A stretch of DNA of 12,423 nucleotides from an uncultured Clostridia bacterium. Lineage in GTDB: Bacteria > Bacillota > Clostridia > UBA1381. Location: positions 1 to 12,423 of the forward strand of contig CAJOPD010000088.1 in the NCBI GenBank assembly GCA_905236685.1. The letters run 5' to 3'. Below the pieces are notes generated by a model, which was not told where the DNA came from, searched no databases, and saw only the letters and a list, made by a program, of their open reading frames with translations. The position numbers were made by a program, and so were the translations under genes. Shown here piece by piece: positions 6,963-11,613 of this stretch; the stretch's first letter is position 1, and every line of letters begins with the position of its first letter.

Positions 6963-7117
6963 TTTTTAATCCTCCTATTGACTTTTTTTATCGTCTGTGA
7001 TAAAATCCTTGCAAGAAACAAATTTCGTTTCTTGCTTTGTTTTATCGGTATAACGGCTTGTAAGGTTGAGTTATACCGATTCTTTTTATCATTTAGCTTT
7101 ATTGCACCCGTAGGCAT
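6947..7117 (-). CDS. Small basic protein (56 aa)
   Basis: A 56-codon frame with ATG at 7117, preceded by AAAAGGAG at 9-nt spacing, ends at 6947 inside the next gene. The product is highly basic (about a third K and R), e.g. PIKQSKKRNLF and IKKVNRRIKKW, with no acidic patch and no cysteine. Two perfect inverted repeats lie within its coding sequence (7011-7035 and 7044-7080), which is unusual for a short gene and raises the alternative that the interval is chiefly a structured RNA or leader. The good ribosome site and the unbroken frame favour a real gene. Function unknown; nucleic-acid binding is suggested by charge only. Confidence 0.55.
   Translation of the reverse strand: MPTGAIKLNDKKNRYNSTLQAVIPIKQSKKRNLFLARILSQTIKKVNRRIKKWQIL
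7011..7035. repeat. Inverted repeat, 9-bp arms
   Basis: GCAAGAAAC at 7011-7019 is matched by its exact complement at 7027-7035 with a 7-nt loop; flanking AT-rich bases (ATAAAA / TTTTAT) could extend pairing across an internal loop. It lies inside the small basic gene at 6947-7117. No T-run follows directly on either strand, so it is not a clear terminator. Confidence 0.75.
7044..7080. repeat. Inverted repeat, 11-bp arms
   Basis: ATCGGTATAAC (7044-7054) is the exact complement of 7070-7080, with a 15-nt loop. It is only 8 bp from the preceding hairpin, so transcripts of this interval could form two adjacent stem-loops. A protein-binding site is the alternative. Confidence 0.8.
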
Positions 7118-7151
7118 ATACACTCACTCCTTTTATATTTGAAAATACTTT

Positions 7152-7178
7152 GCATTTTCCACTTTCAATTTTCAATTT
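7152..7178. repeat. Imperfect direct repeat, copy flanking the end of the HTH gene
   Basis: A 27-bp sequence containing the stop codon of the HTH gene matches, at about 21 of 27 positions, the 27 bp at 7390-7416 that contain its start codon. Both are of the TTTTCCA-TTTCAATTTTC type of simple sequence. Confidence 0.6.
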
Positions 7179-7407
7179 TATCCCTAAGCACCTCCTGTAA
7201 GATTTTATAGATTTTGGCGCGGAGCGGAAGCAGCAATTTGCTGTCATCGGGAAGGTGTATAATATCCGACAGCCTGTTTTGCGGTATGTTATATTTTTTA
7301 CAGAAATCTTTCTGTGTTAGCCCCGAATAAATCAGCATCGACTTTATTGCCCGCCCATCACTTGATATGGGTCTCTTTTTCCTCTTTTTCAACTTTCCAT
7401 TTTCCAT
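7165..7407 (-). CDS. HTH DNA-binding protein in the Ner position
   Basis: An 80-residue protein with a very basic N-terminus (ENGKLKKRKKRP) and a Cro/XRE-like helix-turn-helix at about residues 24-52 (MLIYSGLTQKDFCKKYNIPQ, then NRLSDIIH). Its location, second in the early operon and facing the divergent repressor, is that of Mu ner, which turns down both early and repressor promoters; this role is inferred. I chose ATG 7407: GAGGG is 9 nt upstream and the start is 2 nt after the preceding stop; a TTG two codons earlier is possible. The gene lies between two imperfect 27-bp direct repeats covering its start and stop. Confidence 0.75.
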   Translation of the reverse strand: MENGKLKKRKKRPISSDGRAIKSMLIYSGLTQKDFCKKYNIPQNRLSDIIHLPDDSKLLLPLRAKIYKILQEVLRDKIEN

Positions 7408-7416
7408 TCTCAATTT
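7390..7416. repeat. Imperfect direct repeat, copy at the start of the HTH gene
   Basis: Partner of 7152-7178 in the same orientation. The shared minus-strand core is AAATTGA-AAT-GAAA-TGGAAA. The repeat supplies both the end of the previous gene and the first codons of the HTH gene. Confidence 0.6.
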
Positions 7417-7616
7417 CCCTCAAAATGTCCTCCTGTGGAATAATCCCACTCAATAGTCCCGTCATCATACTTTGTAATAATGTGCGCCTCACACTGCCAA
7501 CCGCTTTTGGTATTAGTCATTATCGCCCCGTCTTTAAGTACAATTCGGCATAAATAATCGCCTCCGTTGCGGTTGCGGTAAACCTTACCCTCTGTAAGCC
7601 TCGCGTGCCTTTCCAT
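7410..7616 (-). CDS. First gene of the early operon, hypothetical (68 aa)
   Basis: This 68-residue protein is the promoter-proximal gene of the early operon. It is beta-rich with conserved-looking GGDYLCRIV, then KSGWQCEAH and the tail YDDGTIEWDYSTGGHFEG, a pattern seen in small proteins of Clostridia phages and mobile elements but with no function that I know. Two cysteines are too few for a zinc site. The ATG at 7616 has AAAGGAG at about 8 nt. The predicted transcript start lies about 77 nt upstream, so the leader begins with the 26-bp palindrome and then continues to this gene. Confidence 0.7.
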   Translation of the reverse strand: MERHARLTEGKVYRNRNGGDYLCRIVLKDGAIMTNTKSGWQCEAHIITKYDDGTIEWDYSTGGHFEGN

Positions 7617-7669
7617 AATTTCTCTCCTTTCCCCTTGTTTTTTCTCATTTTTCGTGATAAAATAGCCTT

Positions 7670-7695
7670 ATAAAATGGTAAAATTACCATTTTAT
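7670..7695. promoter_or_regulatory. 26-bp palindrome at early transcript start (operator candidate)
   Basis: ATAAAATGGTAA (7670-7681) and its exact complement (7684-7695) are separated by 2 bp. The palindrome covers the predicted start and first bases of the early transcript, a position where a bound repressor or Ner-like protein would block transcription. As RNA it could also form a 5' stem-loop. Confidence 0.7.
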
Positions 7696-7699
7696 CTAT

Positions 7700-7728
7700 A
7701 TTATAATAGGAAAAATTCAAATTGTCAA
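7700..7728 (-). promoter_or_regulatory. Early-operon promoter (sigma-A consensus)
   Basis: On the minus strand TTGACA (7728-7723) and TATAAT (7705-7700) are separated by exactly 17 bp, a full consensus housekeeping promoter. It points into the early operon and its predicted start is near 7693, within the palindrome. A promoter this strong requires tight repression in the lysogen, consistent with the flanking operator-like repeats. Confidence 0.88.
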
Positions 7729-7776
7729 TACTTTTTTTTGAATTTTTCAAATATTTATAGGATTTTTTCAAATTTG
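7710..7776. promoter_or_regulatory. Operator-like repeats between repressor and early promoter
   Basis: GAAAAATTCAAA at 7710-7721 is repeated as its exact complement at 7737-7748 (15-bp spacer), and TTTTTCAAAT occurs at 7743-7752 and again at 7764-7773, 21 bp apart. The first copy lies inside the -35 to -10 spacer of the early promoter. In Mu, three operators in this location bind the repressor, Ner and the MuA N-terminal domain (transpositional enhancer). The same role here is inference. A clear promoter for the repressor on the plus strand was not identified. Confidence 0.55.
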
Positions 7777-7794
7777 TATGAGGGGAGAATTTTT

Positions 7795-8133
7795 GTGATA
7801 AAAAGAATAGAAGAAATTATCCATAATAGCGGACTCAATGCAAAACAATTTGCTGAGAAATTGGGAGTTTCCGCCTCAAAAATTACTGATTGGAGAAATG
7901 GGAAGACTAAGCCAACAGTCAGTGATATTATTAGAATTTCACAATACTTTAATGTTTCCTGTGATTATCTTTTGACAGGCGAAGACAGGAACTCAGATTT
8001 AACGGATGACGAACAGGAACTGCTTTCATTTTATAGAAAACTTGATTTATTCAACAAAGGAAAGGTGATAGGAATGTTGACTGCATTAGTGCAATCGCCG
8101 AGTGTTTTCTCGGCCGAAGAAAAAGTTATCTGA
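7795..8133 (+). CDS. XRE-family lysogeny repressor
   Basis: A 112-residue protein with an N-terminal Cro/CI helix-turn-helix (about residues 4-61): LNAKQFAEKLGVSASKITDW, then GKTKPTVSDIIRISQYF and the usual SCDYLLTG ending. The C-terminal 50 residues are helical and polar and may dimerise. The GTG at 7795 follows AGGGGAG at about 7 nt; the frame is open upstream to 7675 but that stretch overlaps the promoter and operators. It is transcribed away from the early operon and toward the element end, as repressor c of Mu is. No peptidase or RecA-cleavage domain is visible, so induction would need another trigger. It is unrelated in sequence to Mu c, whose DNA-binding domain is a winged helix. Confidence 0.88.
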   Translation: MIKRIEEIIHNSGLNAKQFAEKLGVSASKITDWRNGKTKPTVSDIIRISQYFNVSCDYLLTGEDRNSDLTDDEQELLSFYRKLDLFNKGKVIGMLTALVQSPSVFSAEEKVI

Positions 8134-8240
8134 TGGAAGCCCGGTTTATAATCATAAATGCAAGATAATACCGTTATATCCGGGTTTGGGTAGATAGATG
8201 TGATATATATTAAAGGATTAAATTTTTTAGGAGGGAAATT

Positions 8241-8774
8241 ATGTTTTATATTATTTGGTTTGGTGTCTGGATTGTTGTTCTGTTTTTCGCTCTTAGAAGG
8301 ATCGCAAAAGACAAAGAATTATCTGAATGTAATATGTCTGAAAGTTTTATTGCAGGGAATGACTTTGGAAGTATTAAAAAAGGAGATGTTTTGCTGGGTG
8401 TCTTAAAAGAAGATTGTATCTATTTTTATAATAAAAGTGATTCAGAAATAAATACTTCATTACCTTATAATAAGATTACTGGTCTTAAAGTCACTTCTGA
8501 TACAGAAATTATTGAAAAATCAAAATCAGTAGGCGGTAGAGCTGTGTTAGGTGGCTTGATTCTTGGTCCGGTAGGTGCTATTGTAGGCGGTATGTCTGGT
8601 ATAGGCAATAAAACAAAACAAGAAGTAAGTAACTATATTTTAATAAATTATAACTCTGGTGATGATGTTTCTGCTATATTACTAAAAGAAGTTCCGGCGA
8701 CAAACTGGACTAAATGGATGAAAGAGGTAGAAACTCGTTCAAATTGCCTTCCTCAAAAATCTGTTGAGTTATAG
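8241..8774 (+). CDS. Membrane-anchored protein with glycine-zipper segment, lysogeny-linked
   Basis: A 177-residue protein with an N-terminal membrane helix (about 2-18, IIWFGVWIVVLFFAL), a cytoplasmic beta-rich domain (about 35-95; KKGDVLLGVLKEDCIYFYN, SLPYNKITGLKV) resembling a bacterial PH-like fold, a glycine-zipper stretch (97-122; VGGRAVLGGLILGPVGAIVGG) that may insert in the membrane, then a further strand pair and a WTKWMKEVE helix. AGGAGG precedes the ATG at 7 nt. It lies 107 bp after the repressor on the same strand, probably co-transcribed in the lysogen, and is followed by a terminator. Position at the edge of the element and expression with the repressor suggest a cargo gene, for example superinfection exclusion or abortive infection; that is inference. 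The gene is AT-rich compared with the early operon. Confidence 0.82.
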   Translation: MFYIIWFGVWIVVLFFALRRIAKDKELSECNMSESFIAGNDFGSIKKGDVLLGVLKEDCIYFYNKSDSEINTSLPYNKITGLKVTSDTEIIEKSKSVGGRAVLGGLILGPVGAIVGGMSGIGNKTKQEVSNYILINYNSGDDVSAILLKEVPATNWTKWMKEVETRSNCLPQKSVEL

Positions 8775-8807
8775 AAAATTTTTGCGCATTTATATAAGTA
8801 AAAACTC

Positions 8808-8919
8808 GGCTTACCCTGTCCCTTTGCGAAAATTTGTCATTTTTGAAAAAATGCCCTAAAAACCGCATAGGTAAGCCAAGGGGACAAAAAAGTAAAAAAT
8901 AATCAGTTTGTCCCCTTAC
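8808..8919. repeat. Nested inverted repeats with competing pairings
   Basis: GGCTTACC (8808-8815) is the exact complement of 8870-8877, and directly after that AAGGGGACAAA (8878-8888) is the exact complement of 8907-8917. The left arm continues into CTGTCCCTTTG, which can also pair with the middle segment. The middle segment can therefore pair either to the left or to the right, but not both. Located downstream of the 177-residue gene; no coding frame explains it. Confidence 0.7.
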
Positions 8920-8941
8920 AAAAAGATATTCTTTAGCACAC

Positions 8942-8990
8942 AAAAAAGGTGGTCGTCGCTTTATAGAAACGGTAGCCACCTTTATTTTTT
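8942..8990. terminator. Bidirectional intrinsic terminator
   Basis: AAAGGTGG (8945-8952) pairs with CCACCTTT (8976-8983); the plus strand continues ATTTTTT and the minus strand ends its stem in a run of six T. It would end the plus-strand lysogeny transcript and also stop minus-strand transcription arriving from the purine operon. Confidence 0.8.
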
Positions 8991-8999
8991 CGCTTATTT

Positions 9000-9096
9000 A
9001 TGCGCCTTAACGCATATTTTTAAAAAGTGTTAAATACTGTTATCAAAACTGTTATATTTAACACCTTGCCTTTGCAGTGTTGCTAAAAATAACACT
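9000..9096. repeat. Cluster of inverted repeats carrying AGTGTT motifs
   Basis: Three hairpin-capable units stand in a row: ATGCG/CGCAT (9000-9004, 9011-9015), GTGTTAAATA and its complement (9027-9036, 9055-9064) with CTGTTAT twice in its loop at 12-bp offset, and AGTGTT/AACACT (9076-9081, 9091-9096). No coding frame covers them. Being between the terminator and the element end, they may be protein-binding sites of the transposition end. Confidence 0.6.
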
Positions 9097-9122
9097 CATT
9101 TAATTTTTTCTCATTCTGCGTG

Positions 9123-9199
9123 ATTTCCACACCTTTATCCCTCAATCACCCTCAAACCCTCTATTTCACGCCATTTCCCACGCTGTCACGCCTTATCCC
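9123..9199 (-). repeat. 20-bp-period array near the element left end (candidate transposase sites)
   Basis: On the minus strand the motif GGGATAA-GGCGTGA-A recurs at 9199-9183, 9179-9163 and 9141-9123, and a weaker copy (about 11 of 17) fills 9159-9143, so that units start every 20 bp. They lie 40-115 bp inside the proposed terminus at 9238. Mu-type transposases bind several about 22-bp sites inside each end, so this array is a likely binding platform. Exact protein contacts cannot be read from the sequence. Confidence 0.65.
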
Positions 9200-9201
9200 G
9201 C

Positions 9202-10404
9202 CTAATCTCGTTTTTCTCTGTTTCCTTGTAAATTAACATTTTCCATACTGTCCTCTACCGCTGTAACGCCCAAAACACGCCCGCCTGCCGTTACAAGCTT
9301 ACCTTGCAAAAGCTCCGCTCCCGCAACATAGACCGAGCTTTTTTCGCTTTCGGGTATCGTTATTTCGAAGCCCTTTTCATAGTGCTCGGGATAGCCTTTT
9401 GACGCCATTATCACACAGCACGCGGATTTTTTGCTGAACTCTATTTCGATTTCGGAAAGTCTTTCCTCTGTTACAGCCTTCATTATGCTGAACAAATCGG
9501 TTTTTAAAAGCGGAAGCACCACCTGCGTTTCCGGGTCGCCGAAACGGCAGTTATATTCTATAACCTTAGGTCCGTCCTTCGTCAGCATAAGCCCGAAATA
9601 CAGACAGCCTTTAAAGGTTCTGCCTTCGTTATTCATAGCCTCGATTGTCGGCAGAAAGATTTTTTCCATACACTCTTTTGCAATTTCTTCCGTATAGTAC
9701 GGATTGGGTGCAATAGTGCCCATTCCGCCTGTATTTAAGCCCAAATCGCCGTCTTTTGCTCGCTTATGGTCCATTGAGGAAACCATAGGCACTACCGTCT
9801 TGCCGTCGGTGAAGGACAGCACCGAAACCTCCGGTCCCTCCAAAAATTCCTCAATTACAATGCTGTTTCCGCTTGCACCGAATTTTTTGTTTTCCATAAT
9901 CTCCAAAACGGCATTTTTCGCTTCATCACGGGTTTGCGCTATTATAACTCCCTTTCCGAGCGCAAGTCCGTCCGCCTTTATCACCGTCGGCACGGGCGCT
10001 GTTTCAAGATATAAAAGCGCCTCCTTTGCGCTGTCAAAAACAGCATATTCGGCAGTAGGAATACCGTATTTTTTCATCAGGTTCTTTGAAAACACCTTAC
10101 TGCCCTCAATTATTGCGGCAGATTTTTTCGGACCGAAACATTTAATGCCCTTATTTTCAAGCTTGTCAACAAGCCCCATAACCAGCGGGTCATCAGGTGC
10201 GACTACCGCATAGTCAACGCCTTCCGCTACGGCAAATTCCGTGATTTTATCAAGCTCTTTTGCGCCTATCGGGACGCAAATACAGTCGGACGCCATTCCG
10301 CCGTTTCCCGAAAGGGCATAAATCGCATCAATAGCCTTATTTTCTTTTAATTTCTTTACAATTGCGTGCTCGCGGCCGCCGCCGCCTACTACTAAAACCT
10401 TCAT
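9202..10404 (-). CDS. purD: Phosphoribosylamine-glycine ligase, C-terminus disrupted by the prophage
   Basis: PurD joins glycine to 5-phosphoribosylamine with ATP to make GAR, step 2 of purine synthesis. Visible motifs: N-terminal GGGGREHA (7-14), the ATP-grasp region PTVIKADGLALGKGV (139-153), NTGGMGT (224-230), and the metal and ATP site RFGDPETQ (287-294). The C-terminal domain is recognisable up to GGRVLGVTAVEDSMEN (374-389) but then changes to VNLQGNREKRD and stops; PurD is normally about 420-430 residues and ends with a conserved 'F.G..YR.DIG' segment, which is absent. Host sequence ends at about residue 388; the last 12 codons lie in the prophage end. ATG 10404 is chosen (AAAGGAG at 6 nt, typical MKVLVVGGGG start) over an ATG six codons earlier. 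Activity is doubtful. Confidence 0.92.
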   Translation of the reverse strand: MKVLVVGGGGREHAIVKKLKENKAIDAIYALSGNGGMASDCICVPIGAKELDKITEFAVAEGVDYAVVAPDDPLVMGLVDKLENKGIKCFGPKKSAAIIEGSKVFSKNLMKKYGIPTAEYAVFDSAKEALLYLETAPVPTVIKADGLALGKGVIIAQTRDEAKNAVLEIMENKKFGASGNSIVIEEFLEGPEVSVLSFTDGKTVVPMVSSMDHKRAKDGDLGLNTGGMGTIAPNPYYTEEIAKECMEKIFLPTIEAMNNEGRTFKGCLYFGLMLTKDGPKVIEYNCRFGDPETQVVLPLLKTDLFSIMKAVTEERLSEIEIEFSKKSACCVIMASKGYPEHYEKGFEITIPESEKSSVYVAGAELLQGKLVTAGGRVLGVTAVEDSMENVNLQGNREKRD

Positions 10405-10418
10405 TTTAACTCCTTTTA

Positions 10419-11603
10419 TCAATGGTGGAAAAGGCGCATACCGGTAAACGCCATAGTCATACCGTATTTATCGCAGCACTCTATCACAGCATCATCGCGG
10501 ATTGAGCCGCCCGGCTCTGCAATATACCGAACTCCGCTCTTTTTTGCTCTTTCAATATTATCGGAAAACGGAAAAAATGCGTCCGAACCGAGCGATACCC
10601 CGTCAATTCCCGACAGGTATTCCCGTGCCTCACTATCGGTAAGCGGTTCCGGCTTTTCGGAAAAATATTTTTGCCATATCCCGTCCGCGCATACATCTTC
10701 CTCGTTTTTGTTTATATATCCGTCGATTACATTATCCCGCTCCGCTCTTGACAGGCTGTCCAAAAACGGAAGATTTAAAACCTTATCATACTGTCTCAAA
10801 AACCAGGTATCCGCTTTTCCGCCAGCAAGTCTGGTACAATGTATGCGCGACTGCTGACCTGCACCTACGCCGATTGCCTGACCGTCATACGCATAGCACA
10901 CGGAATTTGACTGTGTATATTTAAGCGTTATAAGCGAAATTATCAAATCCCTTACTGCGTTTTCGGGAAGGTCTTTATTCTTTGTCACGATATTATCCAA
11001 AAGCTCACGGTTTATTTTGAAATTATTTCTCCCCTGCTCAAAGGTTATGCCGAAAACCTGTTTGCGCTCGGTCACTTCGGGGACATAATTCTCATCTATT
11101 TTGACAATATTATAGCCGCCCTTGCGCTTTGACTTTAATATTTCAAGCGCCTCATCATCATAGCCGGGAGCAATCACTCCGTCAGAAACTTCCCTTAAAA
11201 TCATTTTTGCCGTTGTTACATCGCATTTATCGGAAAGCGCAACCCAGTCGCCGTACGAGCACATTCTGTCCGTTCCCCTCGCCCTTGCATATGCTGTGGC
11301 AAGCAAGGAATTATCAAGCCCTTCAATATCGTTTACGAAACACGCTTTTTTGAGCGTTTCCGACATTTTCACACCGACCGCCGCAGAGGTTGGGCTTACA
11401 TGCTTAAATGATGTTACGGCTGGCAAACCAAGCGCCGTTTTTAGTTCCTTAACAAGCTGCCAGCTGTTGAATGCGTCAAGAAAATTTATATATCCAGGTT
11501 TTCCGTTTAATATTTCAATCGGCAGTTCGCCGCCGTCGCTCATAAATATTTTTGACGGCTTTTGGTTAGGATTACAGCCGTATTTTAATTCAAATTCCTT
11601 CAT
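10419..11603 (-). CDS. purH: Stand-alone AICAR transformylase (PurH domain without cyclohydrolase)
   Basis: This 394-residue enzyme formylates AICAR to FAICAR with 10-formyltetrahydrofolate, step 9 of purine synthesis. It corresponds only to the AICARFT domain of PurH (usually about 510-530 residues with an N-terminal cyclohydrolase domain). Catalytic Lys67-His68 sit in the family motif SFKHVSPTSAAVG; other marks are GAGQQSR, LGSDAFFPFSDN and the typical C-terminus RLFHH. The N-terminal IMPCH domain is not missing by truncation: the gene starts normally (MKEFELKYGCNPNQ, AGGAG 7 nt upstream) 10 nt after the IMP cyclohydrolase gene, which supplies the other activity. purD follows after 14 nt. 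This split type occurs in many Clostridia. Confidence 0.93.
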   Translation of the reverse strand: MKEFELKYGCNPNQKPSKIFMSDGGELPIEILNGKPGYINFLDAFNSWQLVKELKTALGLPAVTSFKHVSPTSAAVGVKMSETLKKACFVNDIEGLDNSLLATAYARARGTDRMCSYGDWVALSDKCDVTTAKMILREVSDGVIAPGYDDEALEILKSKRKGGYNIVKIDENYVPEVTERKQVFGITFEQGRNNFKINRELLDNIVTKNKDLPENAVRDLIISLITLKYTQSNSVCYAYDGQAIGVGAGQQSRIHCTRLAGGKADTWFLRQYDKVLNLPFLDSLSRAERDNVIDGYINKNEEDVCADGIWQKYFSEKPEPLTDSEAREYLSGIDGVSLGSDAFFPFSDNIERAKKSGVRYIAEPGGSIRDDAVIECCDKYGMTMAFTGMRLFHH

Positions 11604-11613
11604 AGTTCTTCTC

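Larger units (their letters stand above)
1..9238 (-). mobile_element. Mu-like transposable prophage, left portion (other end outside window)
   Basis: The gene order repressor / divergent control region / HTH protein / MuA-like transposase / MuB-like ATPase / Gam / GemA / Mor / holin matches the left half of phage Mu, with the early operon on the minus strand. The proposed left end is at 9238: on the minus strand the element would begin TGTTAATTTAC, giving the 5'-TG end used by MuA-type transposases. The boundary is placed there because the purD reading frame loses its family similarity just at this point and an array of 20-bp-spaced repeats lies directly inside. The 5 bp beyond (GAAAA on the minus strand, 9239-9243) are the predicted target duplication. 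The right end is not in the window, so duplication and exact boundary are inferred. The lysogeny unit and left end are visibly more AT-rich than the purine genes. Confidence 0.8.

Noticed and set aside
7520..7771. Minus-strand frame of 83 codons reaching into the control region
   Set aside because: It overlaps the 68-residue gene, the early promoter and the operators, lacks a ribosome site and has low-complexity content.
7675..7794. Longer start for the repressor
   Set aside because: The added 40 residues are encoded by operator and promoter DNA; GTG 7795 has AGGGGAG and begins just before the HTH as usual.
8134..8240. Terminator between repressor and cargo gene (CCCGG near 8148 and CCGGG near 8180)
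   Set aside because: Arms are short and imperfect with a long loop and no T-run, so the two genes are more likely co-transcribed.
8200..8406. Plus-strand frame of 68 codons overlapping the cargo gene start
   Set aside because: The AGGAGG fits the frame at 8241; this other frame lacks a ribosome site.
8710..8979. Minus-strand frame of 89 codons near the element end
   Set aside because: It crosses the bidirectional terminator, the nested repeats and the end of the 177-residue gene, with no ribosome site.
9098..9098. Alternative element end, TGAGTGTT on the minus strand
   Set aside because: It also has a 5'-TG, but it would leave 140 bp of non-purD, repeat-rich sequence outside the element, while the loss of PurD similarity coincides with 9238.
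9704..10213. Plus-strand frame of 169 codons opposite purD
   Set aside because: Antisense shadow of a clearly coding, conserved enzyme gene.
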